From PALSA-1336 sp964592725 (GTDB taxonomy: Bacteria; Patescibacteriota; Doudnabacteria; UBA920): 9,609 nucleotides of DNA. The notes under the pieces are model-generated. The model had not been told where the DNA came from, made no database searches, and saw only the letters and a list, made by a program, of their open reading frames with translations. Below, piece by piece: positions 1 through 6,026 of the stretch (positions within the stretch are counted from its first letter, which is position 1; each line of letters starts with the position of its first letter). The position numbers and the translations under genes are program-made. Location: positions 1-9,609 of the forward strand of contig CAZQFQ010000046.1 of the NCBI GenBank assembly GCA_964592725.1. The letters run 5' to 3'.

Positions 1-54
1 CACCAAAGTCCGGTTTTTAACTTTACGGAGTCCGGTTTTCAATTTTAAATGACA
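1..54. mobile_element. Probable terminal end of an insertion sequence (partial, runs off left edge)
   Basis: Two imperfect direct copies of an 18-base unit (AGTCCGGTTTTTAACTTT at 7-24, AGTCCGGTTTTCAATTTT at 29-46; 16 of 18 identical, 22-bp period) sit next to TGACA at 50-54. Read on the minus strand the segment begins TGTCATTTAAAATTGAAAAC. Outer 5'-TGT/TGTCA tips followed by repeated subterminal transposase-binding units are typical of IS21/IS481-like ends. The family is inference: no transposase is visible and the other end is outside the window. Confidence 0.35.
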
Positions 55-70
55 ACCTCTAACAAAGCCC

Positions 71-99
71 TTGATTTTTCAAAGGTTTTTTGATATGAT
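71..99 (+). promoter_or_regulatory. Sigma70-type promoter for the HExxH-protein gene
   Basis: TTGATT (71-76), a 17-base spacer, then TATGAT (94-99) preceded by TG at 91-92, which makes an extended -10. The predicted start of transcription is near 106, giving a leader of about 45 bases before the ATG at 151. It lies just outside the putative IS end. Confidence 0.6.
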
Positions 100-150
100 T
101 GTAAATCTCTTAAGGTAGTTAGTTGAACCTTTAGAGTGCAGGAGGAAGCA

Positions 151-1137
151 ATGTTAAAGAAAAGAACGCTCGCTATTTTTGCAGCCATCTGTTTGGTTGC
201 TGGTTTTGTTTGGTTTTTCCTTCCGGAAAGCCAACCTAAGGACTTGCCGCAGCAGATGTCCATACTCTCCCACAGTCTTGACTCGCGTATGCTGAAGACC
301 CAGCAATGGGATCTCAGCGATTATGCGCTGTTTATTGACGACAGCGGACAGCCTGAAAGCCGTGTTTCGCTTATGGTTCAGTATCGCTACAAGGAGCTAA
401 AAAATCGGTTAAGACTATATTACGCTATTCCCGAAGCTAGAGGTCTGCAGTCTCTGCTCGACGCAAGCATAGTTGGTATGGTGATCGGCGGCCAGTACCC
501 AACTTACAGACTCAACCTCATCAACACCTACGCCGCCAGCACGACCGTCGATGAAATGAAACAACGGCTGAAGGTGGTATATTTCGGATCCGACCAGTGG
601 CAGAAAGTTTTGTGGTCCAAAAGCACAGCGGCCGCCGAGTACAACCCCGAAATTGACGCCCTGTTCATTCCTTGCATAGATTTTGCCAATCCCTCTGTAC
701 GCGATGCTCTGATTTTTCACGAGTTGAAGCATGCGCAACAGCGGCGGCAGATGCAGACGTTAGGAGTCACCAGCACCGATTCCGGCGGACAAATTTCGGA
801 CATTACCGCCGATCGGGAAGTTGAAGCTCATCGTCTCGGCGGGAAAATCCTGGATGTCGGTTCTCAGGGTGAGTATCCACAGCGGATTCAAGCTGTGCTT
901 GCTAAGTACAAAGCCGTCAGTGCCGTCGATCTCATCATGAAAATCAGAAAAAAGGATATAATATACATTGATGAGGTTTTTGGGGAGGCGGGACCGATAG
1001 AGGCGGCCATGCGCAGGTATGGATACTTCTTTAATCTCGGCGATGCGTGGATTGCTGCCAACGTGCCGCCGGATCACAGAGGCGAAAACGCAAGACAACT
1101 TTACAAGGAGCTGTTCTATACGCAGCCTAAGCAGTAG
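151..1137 (+). CDS. Putative secreted/membrane-anchored HExxH metalloprotein, uncharacterised
   Basis: The product is 328 aa. The start is the ATG at 151, with GGAGGA at 141-146 five or so bases upstream; a GTG at 136 is in frame but would lie upstream of that ribosome site. Residues 1-24 (MLKK, then a hydrophobic stretch) form a signal peptide or single membrane anchor with the rest outside the cytoplasm. The clearest motif is HELKH at 190-194, a classic HExxH zinc site, followed about 30 residues on by DREVEAHRLG (221-230), where E223 or E225 could be the third ligand as in gluzincin-type peptidases. The remainder (30-180 and 240-328) resembles no family I know. Proteolytic activity is inference from the motif. 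The gene stands alone with its own promoter and terminator, converges on the gene at 1418, and is visibly G+C-richer than the genes at the right of the window. Confidence 0.85.
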   Translation: MLKKRTLAIFAAICLVAGFVWFFLPESQPKDLPQQMSILSHSLDSRMLKTQQWDLSDYALFIDDSGQPESRVSLMVQYRYKELKNRLRLYYAIPEARGLQSLLDASIVGMVIGGQYPTYRLNLINTYAASTTVDEMKQRLKVVYFGSDQWQKVLWSKSTAAAEYNPEIDALFIPCIDFANPSVRDALIFHELKHAQQRRQMQTLGVTSTDSGGQISDITADREVEAHRLGGKILDVGSQGEYPQRIQAVLAKYKAVSAVDLIMKIRKKDIIYIDEVFGEAGPIEAAMRRYGYFFNLGDAWIAANVPPDHRGENARQLYKELFYTQPKQ

Positions 1138-1160
1138 AGAGCTTTAGGCGGTACCCCAGG

Positions 1161-1202
1161 TGCCGTGTCTGTCCGCAAGGATGGATACGGCATTTGTTTT
1201 TG
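1161..1202 (+). terminator. Strong rho-independent terminator after the HExxH-protein gene
   Basis: Arms 1161-1174 and 1179-1192 pair over all 14 positions (three G-T wobbles) around a GCAA tetraloop at 1175-1178 and are followed by TTTGTTTTTG. It starts 23 bases after the stop codon. Confidence 0.85.
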
Positions 1203-1356
1203 TGAGTGAATTCCTCTTATCTATGCCACACAGGTACGAACGTTGTTCACTAGGCCGAGCCAACAAAGGACATCTGTCAAAAGCCGGTGTTTTTTGTTTG
1301 GAACTTTGCAAAAGGCTCCTGGCACTTTTTAAAACGTAAAATTTGTTTCCAATATT

Positions 1357-1408
1357 AAAAGCAGACGCGGCAAGGAAAAATTCTTGCACTTGAAAACGCC
1401 TGCTTTTT
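1357..1408 (-). terminator. Terminator-like hairpin after the IMPase-family gene
   Basis: AAAAGCAGACG (1357-1367) pairs with CGCCTGCTTTTT (1397-1408), and a smaller inner stem GGCAAG/CTTGC lies between. On the minus strand the stem is followed by TTTTAATATT, fitting termination of the leftward gene that ends at 1418. A T run also follows on the plus strand, so it may work in both directions. Between this and the terminator at 1161-1202 (1203-1356) I see no gene, only a degenerate AAAAG-CCTGGCAC-TTTT palindrome-like motif at 1311-1330. Confidence 0.55.
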
Positions 1409-1417
1409 GATGCTACT

Positions 1418-2326
1418 TCACTTCACGCAATTCTGGACGGCGCCGACGAGCGAAGCGACGGTCTCCTTCGAGTTGCCGTAAACCAGGAAGTTGTAACTGT
1501 CCGGGTTTAAGGGATCTTGCTCGGTGACACTGCCATCCGCCTCGATCTTCAGCCCCACCGCACAGCCCCCGGCCTGGATAACCAACAGGGCGCCGGCCGC
1601 GTCCCACGGACCGCCTTTGGCGGTCATAATGCCGCCGATTGCGCCTTGCCCGCCGTTGGCCACCAACGCCTCGTGGAGGCCGTTGCTGCCAAGGATCATG
1701 ACGTGCGCGGCATCCTTTGGCTTTCCCGCGCTGGCGCCGAGCTCCGTAATGTTGGCTTCGAGAGCCGAGTGCTGGGTTTTGCTCAGAGGGAACCCGACTT
1801 CAAACGGGTCCATGAACACGGTCGCCTGCCCGTCCAGCTTTCCCTCGCAGACGTGTAAAGGCACGGGTTTTTTGAAGAGAAACCCCCTATCGTATCTGGA
1901 CAACTGGGTTTTAGTCTCCAAATCCGCCGACCAAATCCGGCCGCTGGCCGGCTCGCCGACAAAGCAGGATACGTACTGCTTTAAGGCCTTGTCGAAGACC
2001 CCGAGTATGACCGTGGACGTGCAACCGCCGTTGGTTCCGATCCGTGTCCCATCATAGTTATCATTGTCGCAACGGTAGCTGGCGTTCGGGTTTTTGTCCC
2101 TGCCGGCGATGTCTTCGAACCGGAGTTCAAAGATATCTGCGGGAAGGCGCTTGAGTATTTCCAGGGCCGCTTCGCCGCTACGGACGTCGCATTCTCCCTT
2201 GAGCGTCCCGTCTTTTTTGACTTCGGCCAGTTCTGAAAGAGACAGCTCGCCGGTTTGGAACTTCCTCACAACCTGCATGGAAGCGACGACTGCCCGTAAA
2301 AAAAGTCTCTGAAATTGCGTAAACAT
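1418..2326 (-). CDS. Inositol monophosphatase family protein (sugar/inositol phosphate phosphatase fold)
   Basis: The product is 302 aa. The start is the ATG at 2326-2324, because AAAGGAGG (2331-2338, minus strand) lies four bases upstream; a GTG at 2347 is in frame but upstream of that site. Family motifs are the metal-binding DNYDGT at 89-94 (the DxxDGT signature), an acidic FED at 70-72 at the position of the usual GEE, and PWDAAGALLVIQAGG at 240-254, the C-terminal WDxAAG signature whose Asp (D242) binds metal and substrate. Members are Mg-dependent, Li-sensitive phosphatases acting on inositol phosphates, PAP or fructose bisphosphate. The substrate cannot be read from sequence, and the N-terminal half is divergent. 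The length is somewhat above the usual 260-280 aa. Expected location is the cytoplasm. It has its own near-consensus promoter and converges with the gene to its left. Confidence 0.88.
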   Translation of the reverse strand: MFTQFQRLFLRAVVASMQVVRKFQTGELSLSELAEVKKDGTLKGECDVRSGEAALEILKRLPADIFELRFEDIAGRDKNPNASYRCDNDNYDGTRIGTNGGCTSTVILGVFDKALKQYVSCFVGEPASGRIWSADLETKTQLSRYDRGFLFKKPVPLHVCEGKLDGQATVFMDPFEVGFPLSKTQHSALEANITELGASAGKPKDAAHVMILGSNGLHEALVANGGQGAIGGIMTAKGGPWDAAGALLVIQAGGCAVGLKIEADGSVTEQDPLNPDSYNFLVYGNSKETVASLVGAVQNCVK

Positions 2327-2382
2327 CTGCCCTCCTTTGGTCGCCACATCTGAACCAAAACTTGCTTTGGTGACGACTTATG

Positions 2383-2411
2383 ATTTTACCCTAAAAAACA
2401 AGCTTTGTCAA
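2383..2411 (-). promoter_or_regulatory. Near-consensus sigma70 promoter for the IMPase-family gene
   Basis: On the minus strand there is a perfect TTGACA (2411-2406), a 17-base spacer and TAAAAT (2388-2383). Transcription should begin near 2376, about 50 bases before the ATG. The leader contains a small ACCAAA/TTTGGT hairpin (about 2352-2372) upstream of the ribosome site. Confidence 0.75.
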
Positions 2412-2475
2412 CAGCTTTATTAATGATTAATGATAAATTTTCTCTTATCCAAGCGATATAGATTCAAACGTGAGA

Positions 2476-2506
2476 TTGGATGGGTGGAGATGGAAAATGC
2501 TATACT
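2476..2506 (+). promoter_or_regulatory. Extended -10 promoter upstream of the YdeI-like gene
   Basis: TGCTATACT at 2498-2506 is an extended -10. TTGGAT at 2476-2481 is a possible but poorly spaced (19 bases) -35. The ATG used at 2556 is 50 bases downstream. Its position argues that the longer reading frame upstream of 2556 is not translated. Confidence 0.5.
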
Positions 2507-2555
2507 TAGGCTAGAAGCTAACTTAAAAATCCTTCTGGTAAATAATCATAAAAAT

Positions 2556-2813
2556 ATGACTAAAAAACAGTTCCCCACTGGTGTGGTGCATAAGGTGCCG
2601 GAGGATTTACGAAAGGCCATTACTTCTACCCCTGCGGCGCGGGCGGTATGGGAGGATATTACCCCGCTTGCGCGCAATGAGTGGATATGCTGGGTTACGT
2701 CCGGCAAAAAAGCGGAGACGCGGAGTATCCGCATCAACAAGGCACTCTCAAAACTTGGAGGCGGAATGCGCCGGCCTTGTTGTTGGGCCGGTTGCCCTCA
2801 TCGGGCGTTATAA
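2556..2813 (+). CDS. YdeI/OmpD-associated-family protein (bacteriocin-protection-like domain)
   Basis: The product is 85 aa. It carries the C-terminal core of the YdeI/OmdA family: VPEDLRKAI (14-22) with a following small-residue run, W32-x-x-I-TPLAR (32-40), NEWICWVTSGKKAETRSIRI (41-60) and a closing RPCCWAGCPHR (73-83). Conserved family features are Trp/Trp/Lys-Lys/TR-RI and the final CCWxGCPHR. Short proteins of this kind are common in bacteria and archaea; the biochemical role is unknown (E. coli YdeI was linked to stress and polymyxin resistance). The ATG at 2556 is chosen because the family core begins right after it and an extended -10 lies at 2498-2506. The frame stays open back to 2430, but that extension looks unlike protein. 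No Shine-Dalgarno precedes either choice. Confidence 0.75.
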   Translation: MTKKQFPTGVVHKVPEDLRKAITSTPAARAVWEDITPLARNEWICWVTSGKKAETRSIRINKALSKLGGGMRRPCCWAGCPHRAL

Positions 2814-2856
2814 TCGTAGAAAGGTCGATGTACTTAATTAACCTAATTATAAAAAT

Positions 2857-3012
2857 ATGGTAAAAGGAAACTTTATTGGCGCGGCAATTGTCGCAATAAT
2901 TTACACGGTTTATATTGCTTGGCATCCCCTCGCAACGCGCTGGCAAACGGCAATAGTATTAGTGGTTCTTAATGCTCTAACTATCGTGTTGATGTCTTTT
3001 GCGTTCAAATAA
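2857..3012 (+). CDS. Small two-helix membrane protein, hypothetical
   Basis: The product is 51 aa. The sequence shows two hydrophobic segments, about residues 6-21 (IGAAIVAIIYTVYIAW) and 32-49 (AIVLVVLNALTIVLMSFA), separated by a short HPLATRWQ turn. It starts 43 bases after the YdeI-like gene and ends 34 bases before the coiled-coil gene, so the three may be co-transcribed. There is no clear Shine-Dalgarno (AATTATAAAAAT before the ATG), which matches most of its neighbours. The hydropathy pattern and the snug fit between two genes support a real gene. I recognise no family. Confidence 0.55.
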   Translation: MVKGNFIGAAIVAIIYTVYIAWHPLATRWQTAIVLVVLNALTIVLMSFAFK

Positions 3013-3046
3013 AAAAATGAACACGTAAATAATTCACAAATAAAAT

Positions 3047-3361
3047 ATGTTTGAAAGATGGAAGGAACGATTTATAGCTGGGCAAGACGAAAAAACCCAA
3101 GCTGCTAGAAGCAAGCTTGCGGAAACTAAACGGCGAGAGCGCGAGGCGGAACTGAAACTAGAGCAAGCTACCCGTGACTATCAAGAAACTGTTGCCGGCG
3201 GAGCCAAAGGGATTGCTGAAGTAAGAGCAAAAAACGATGCCGTGATTAGAGCCAAAGAAGAGGCTATTAAAACGAGCCAAGCAGAGGACGAAGCAGAAAT
3301 AGAACGCTTAAGAAAAGAAATTGCGGGCTTGGATGAGCAGCTTGAAGTTTACAAAAAATAA
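3047..3361 (+). CDS. Coiled-coil hypothetical protein
   Basis: The product is 104 aa, highly charged and almost entirely helical. Heptad-like alternation of hydrophobic and charged residues runs from about residue 16 to 50 (ARSKLAETKRREREAELKLE) and again from 60 to 103 (IERLRKEIAGLDEQLEVYKK), with a small Gly/Ala-rich break VAGGAKG at 49-55. There is no signal peptide or membrane segment, so it is probably cytoplasmic. No ribosome site precedes the ATG (CACAAATAAAAT). It could be a structural or scaffolding protein or a partner of the adjacent small membrane protein; nothing in it shows an enzymatic role. I do not recognise a family. Confidence 0.65.
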   Translation: MFERWKERFIAGQDEKTQAARSKLAETKRREREAELKLEQATRDYQETVAGGAKGIAEVRAKNDAVIRAKEEAIKTSQAEDEAEIERLRKEIAGLDEQLEVYKK

Positions 3362-3394
3362 TTTTGTCAGTGAGAAAATTTTAGTACATTTTTT

Positions 3395-3403
3395 TGATAT
3401 ACT
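3395..3403 (+). promoter_or_regulatory. Extended -10 promoter for the 99-aa membrane protein
   Basis: TGATATACT, with TATACT at 3398-3403, lies 22 bases before the ATG at 3425. No convincing -35 is present at 17 bases; TTGTCA at 3364-3369 is too far away. AAGGAG at 3414-3419 supplies the ribosome site five bases before the start. Confidence 0.5.
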
Positions 3404-3424
3404 AAATATTATTAAGGAGTTAAT

Positions 3425-3724
3425 ATGTGGCAATTATATACATTTAGCTTTTTAGCCGGTTTGTTCGCGGCAAACGGAACCCCGCATTTTATTAAGGGTG
3501 TAATGGGGCAAAAACACCAAACCCCATTCGGCAAGCCTTCGTCGGCCGTTGTTAATGTTTGCTGGGGTTGGGTTAATCTTGTAGTAGCCGCTATCTTTCT
3601 TTACTTCGGTAATGCGCGCGTTCACGAGTACAGGGCTTTCGCGCTATTCGCGGTTGGCGCGCTACTGATGAGCCTGTTTTTGGCTACGGTCTGGTCAAGG
3701 CATCCGGAAAATAATAACTCTTAA
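3425..3724 (+). CDS. Three-helix integral membrane protein, hypothetical
   Basis: The product is 99 aa. The start is fixed by AAGGAG at 3414-3419. Hydrophobic helices lie at about residues 4-18, 42-62 and 69-90. The loop after helix 1 carries NGTPHFIKGVMGQKHQTPFG (17-36), rich in His/Gly/Pro and the part most likely to be conserved, and helix 2 contains CWGWVN. The tail is SRHPENNNS. I recognise the general type (small DoxX-like or YkgB-like three- to four-helix proteins) but no named family. It has its own -10 and is followed 28 bases later by the methyltransferase-like gene, so the two probably form an operon. Confidence 0.75.
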   Translation: MWQLYTFSFLAGLFAANGTPHFIKGVMGQKHQTPFGKPSSAVVNVCWGWVNLVVAAIFLYFGNARVHEYRAFALFAVGALLMSLFLATVWSRHPENNNS

Positions 3725-3752
3725 CTCCAGACGGTTTTGAATAATAATCCCC

Positions 3753-4319
3753 ATGTACGACTACGGCTATGTCATTGTCGCGAGTTGGCTGGTCCTTATG
3801 GCGGTGTGGGTTATGGGCGCCTTAACCGCCAAACGCGACGCTTCAAGCCACTCAAGGATCGCTCCTCCGCTCCTGCTACTCTTTTTGTTGGGGCTCTTGA
3901 TTTACGCTCTTACTCGAAATCTTCAGGGTGATGCGTTCGTCCTTAAACGCGCGTTCTTCAATTTCGGCCTCGCAGTCAGTTGGGTTGGCGCATTTTTAAC
4001 CGCTTTAGGTGTAGCGTTTGCAATCCGGGGGCGATACGACTTAGGACGCGACTGGGGCATCTATCCCAAAGAAGATCATAAGCTCGTAACGAGCGGCGCA
4101 TACGCATATGTCCGCCACCCGATTTATGCCGGCGCGATGCTCGCGCTTTTTGGCAGTGCGCTGACCGGAAGCATTGCGGCCGCTTTACTGTTTATTATAA
4201 GCATCATCTTTTGTCTGCGCCGCATCCAAAAAGAAGAGCGCGCCATGCTCAAACTTTTCCCCGGACAATATCCGGCCTACCGTGCGCGTACCAAGCGGCT
4301 CATACCGCTTGTGTGGTAA
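3753..4319 (+). CDS. Isoprenylcysteine carboxyl methyltransferase (ICMT/PEMT-like) family membrane protein
   Basis: The product is 188 aa. It has hydrophobic helices at about residues 5-24, 37-53, 72-91 and a long hairpin at 128-155. The C-terminal half holds the ICMT/PEMT signature: LVTSGAYAYVRHPIYAG (111-127), whose RHP-Y binds S-adenosylmethionine in family structures, and EERAMLKLFPGQYPAYRART (161-180) followed by KRLIP. These are integral membrane methyltransferases that place the active site at the membrane face. Bacterial members rarely have known substrates; lipids, isoprenoid-linked compounds or small volatile molecules are possible. There is no Shine-Dalgarno before the ATG. The stop codon touches an ATG in the next gene (TGGTAAATG), consistent with one transcript. 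The assignment to the superfamily is firm and the substrate is unknown. Confidence 0.85.
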   Translation: MYDYGYVIVASWLVLMAVWVMGALTAKRDASSHSRIAPPLLLLFLLGLLIYALTRNLQGDAFVLKRAFFNFGLAVSWVGAFLTALGVAFAIRGRYDLGRDWGIYPKEDHKLVTSGAYAYVRHPIYAGAMLALFGSALTGSIAAALLFIISIIFCLRRIQKEERAMLKLFPGQYPAYRARTKRLIPLVW

Positions 4320-4322
4320 ATG

Positions 4323-4328
4323 TATAAT
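4323..4328 (+). promoter_or_regulatory. Candidate -10 (TATAAT) just before the aldo/keto reductase
   Basis: A consensus TATAAT occupies 4323-4328, overlapping the end of the upstream gene's 3' edge. A transcript from it would begin at about 4335, exactly at an in-frame ATG. No good -35 is visible (TCATAC at the 17-base spacing). Confidence 0.3.
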
Positions 4329-4334
4329 AAATTT

Positions 4335-5222
4335 ATGGAATCAATAGATTGGAATACCAAAGTTAAAGATATGAAAAACGTTACACTAAACAACGCCCTA
4401 AAAATGCCAATTATAGGATTTGGAGTCTTTCAAATAACAGACCAAAAAGAATGTGAACAAAGCGTGGTTGACGCGATTAAAGTCGGTTACCGCCTGATTG
4501 ACACGGCCGCATCCTATATGAATGAAGAAGCCGTAGGCAGAGGCATTAAAAAAAGCGGCATACCGCGGGAACAACTGTTTATTACCACCAAGCTTTGGAT
4601 ACAGGACGCAAGTTATGAAGGCGCAAAAAGAGCCTTTGAACATTCGCTAAAAAGGCTGGGATTGGATTATTTAGATTTATATCTTATCCACCAGCCTTAC
4701 GGTGATGTCTATGGCGCATGGAGGGCAATGGAAGAGTTATATGCGGACGGTAAAGTTAAGGCCATTGGCGTTAGTAATTTTCAACCTGACAGAATGATGG
4801 ATTTCATTCTACATAACAAAGTGATACCGGCAGTGAATCAGATCGAAGTCAATCCATTCAATCAGCAGATAGATCCGCAAAAGTTTTTACAGGAAAATAA
4901 GGTTCAGACTGAAGCTTGGGCACCGTTTGCCGAAGGGAGAAACAACATTTTCCAGAATGAAGTTTTGGCATCCATCGCAAAAAAATATGACAAATCAGTA
5001 GCACAGGTCATTTTACGTTGGCTGGTTCAAAGAGATGTCATAGTTCTTTCTAAATCGGTAAAAAAAGAACGGATTGCTGAAAACTTTAATATCTTCGACT
5101 TTGAATTAAGCCAAGAAGACACTGAAGTAATCAAGACCCTGGATACCAAAGCCAGCAGTTTCTTTGACCACCGTGACCCGGAACAAATAAAGAGACTAAG
5201 CAACAGGAAATTGGATATTTAA
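4335..5222 (+). CDS. Aldo/keto reductase (AKR5-like; 2,5-diketo-D-gluconate reductase type)
   Basis: The product is 295 aa from this start, an NAD(P)H-dependent (alpha/beta)8-barrel reductase of aldehydes and ketones. The catalytic tetrad is complete: D56 and Y61 (IDTAASY), K86 (FITTKLW) and H119 (DLYLIHQP). Other family marks are GFGVF near the N terminus, GYRLIDTA, KVKAIGVSNF, AVNQIEVNPF and, for the cofactor phosphate site, VIVLSKSVKKERIAEN (KS and R). The closing FDFELSQEDTEVIKTLD is typical of AKR5 enzymes such as YvgN. Three in-frame ATGs compete: 4320 (touching the previous stop), 4335 and 4371. Homologues usually begin near the last, MKNVTLNNALKMP. None has a Shine-Dalgarno; 4335 fits a possible leaderless transcript. 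Physiological substrate unknown. A MITE-like element abuts the stop codon. Confidence 0.93.
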   Translation: MESIDWNTKVKDMKNVTLNNALKMPIIGFGVFQITDQKECEQSVVDAIKVGYRLIDTAASYMNEEAVGRGIKKSGIPREQLFITTKLWIQDASYEGAKRAFEHSLKRLGLDYLDLYLIHQPYGDVYGAWRAMEELYADGKVKAIGVSNFQPDRMMDFILHNKVIPAVNQIEVNPFNQQIDPQKFLQENKVQTEAWAPFAEGRNNIFQNEVLASIAKKYDKSVAQVILRWLVQRDVIVLSKSVKKERIAENFNIFDFELSQEDTEVIKTLDTKASSFFDHRDPEQIKRLSNRKLDI

Positions 5223-5397
5223 CAAGAAGCTGTCTTAAAAATAATTTGTAGGCGAAATTACAGGATTTTGAGCGGATTGGTTTTTAACAAATTTTGACGT
5301 TTAGCCGGAGCTAAGCGGTCCGCCTAAGGCGGATTAAGGCTGAGACGGCCAAAATTACTCGATTTTAACCAAAATGGAATTTTGAGATAGCTTCTAG
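5223..5397. mobile_element. MITE-like inverted-repeat element with TAA target duplication
   Basis: The outer arms CAAGAAGCTGTCTTAAAA (5223-5240) and, reading inward from 5397, CTAGAAGCTATCTCAAAA match at 15 of 18 bases. TAA stands directly outside both ends (5220-5222 and 5398-5400), as expected of a 3-bp target duplication. Inside, the arms stay loosely complementary (AATTTTG..CGT..AGCC on both sides), with two perfect internal hairpins: TTAGC-CGGA-GCTAA (5301-5314) and TCCGCC-TAA-GGCGGA (5319-5333). There is no open reading frame. At 175 bp it is a non-autonomous element, presumably mobilised by a transposase elsewhere. A 3-bp duplication would suit some IS5-group enzymes, but that is a guess. 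The left TAA is also the stop codon of the aldo/keto reductase. Confidence 0.6.
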
Positions 5398-5463
5398 TAA
5401 TCCGTTTTGTTTATGCCGCCAGACTAATGAACCGGCCCCAGGTATTCCAACTTTGGATAAAAA

Positions 5464-5472
5464 TGCTATACT
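5464..5472 (+). promoter_or_regulatory. Extended -10 promoter for the four-helix membrane protein
   Basis: TGCTATACT (TATACT 5467-5472) is 53 bases before the ATG at 5525. TTCCAA at 5445-5450 is a weak -35 at 16 bases. It lies just outside the MITE-like element, so the gene is not driven from within it. The rest of 5398-5524 shows nothing else. Confidence 0.5.
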
Positions 5473-5524
5473 ATTAAAAAAGCGATAAAAAAAGGTCGAA
5501 GGTTTAGAAATTTAGAAACAAAAA

Positions 5525-5917
5525 ATGGAACTTATGGACACTATAATTGTTTTGGCAAGAATTAGCGGTATTATGTGCCTGCTCATTGGCTTGTCGGTGA
5601 TGAATAAAAAATATATGGCCGCCATTGTCGGCGAGCTAGAAAACAGCAAAGCGATGTTTTGGTTTGCGGGCTTTATTGCGGCTCTGCTCGGCGCAATAAC
5701 TCTGGCATTTTACAGTACTTGGAGTTTCCACTGGCCGGTGTTGATAACCATTCTTGGCTGGCTGGCACTTTTAAAAGGTATTGTTATTATGTTGTTTCCG
5801 ACTTCTTTGTGGCACTCGTTCTATAGGAAATTCAAAGCAGGCGGTATTATAATGTTTAGCGGCATTATCGCGCTCCTGTTTGGAATTATATTGCTGTATA
5901 AAGGTTTTATCGGGTAG
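5525..5917 (+). CDS. Four-helix integral membrane protein, hypothetical
   Basis: The product is 130 aa. Four hydrophobic helices lie at about residues 6-25, 43-62, 69-91 and 106-127, giving a compact bundle with both ends on the same side. The second half has two similar Gly-rich helices (LGWLALLKGIVIML and IIALLFGIILLYKGF), suggesting an internal repeat of a two-helix unit. Several charged residues (NKKYM, RKFK) sit in the loops and favour a cytoplasmic orientation of those turns. The start is the first ATG; there is no Shine-Dalgarno (AGAAACAAAAAATG). It is monocistronic, framed by its own -10 and the terminator at 5980-6020. I do not recognise a characterised family and no activity can be read from it. 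Confidence 0.75.
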   Translation: MELMDTIIVLARISGIMCLLIGLSVMNKKYMAAIVGELENSKAMFWFAGFIAALLGAITLAFYSTWSFHWPVLITILGWLALLKGIVIMLFPTSLWHSFYRKFKAGGIIMFSGIIALLFGIILLYKGFIG

Positions 5918-5970
5918 CCAAAGCGGTATGAACGTTCGCCGGTGCGCCATCTTGTCGACGGCTTTGGTAC
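5914..5970 (+). repeat. Short inverted repeat in the 3' region of the four-helix gene
   Basis: GTAGCCAAAGC (5914-5924) is nearly complementary to GCTTTGGTAC (5961-5970), with a GAACGTTC palindrome at 5930-5937 inside. It overlaps the stop codon and precedes the main terminator. It could be a long 3' stem, or chance. Confidence 0.3.
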
Positions 5971-5979
5971 TTTGTTGTT

Positions 5980-6020
5980 AATAAAAGCTCCCCGGAGCGA
6001 AACCCCGGGGAGCTTTTATT
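5980..6020. terminator. Bidirectional rho-independent terminator between convergent genes
   Basis: AATAAAAGCTCCCCGG (5980-5995) pairs perfectly over 16 bp with 6005-6020 around a 9-base loop. The A-rich and T-rich stem ends give a U tract on either strand. It closes the rightward gene ending at 5917 and the leftward gene ending at 6027. Confidence 0.9.
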
Positions 6021-6026
6021 GGATTG

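Noticed and set aside
136..150. GTG start five codons before the ATG of the HExxH-protein gene
   Set aside because: GGAGGA at 141-146 would lie inside that extension; it correctly serves the ATG at 151, which also opens a proper signal peptide.
1144..1389. 81-aa leftward frame in the gap between the first two genes
   Set aside because: It spans two terminator hairpins and has no ribosome site or recognisable protein features.
1524..2057. 177-aa rightward frame opposite the IMPase-family gene
   Set aside because: It is the antisense shadow of a clear family member with G+C-rich codons.
2327..2347. GTG start at 2347 for the IMPase-family gene
   Set aside because: The AAAGGAGG ribosome site at 2331-2338 lies within this extension and points to the ATG at 2326.
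2430..2555. 42-residue N-terminal extension of the YdeI-like protein
   Set aside because: It contains the TGCTATACT promoter element and a non-family sequence; the conserved domain begins after the ATG at 2556. An ATG at 2490 with GGTGGAG before it remains a minor alternative.
5401..5483. Reading ...NEPAPGIPTLDKNAILLKKR-stop after the MITE-like element, looking like a protein tail
   Set aside because: It has no start, overlaps the extended -10 at 5464-5472 and joins no neighbouring frame; too short to call a gene remnant.
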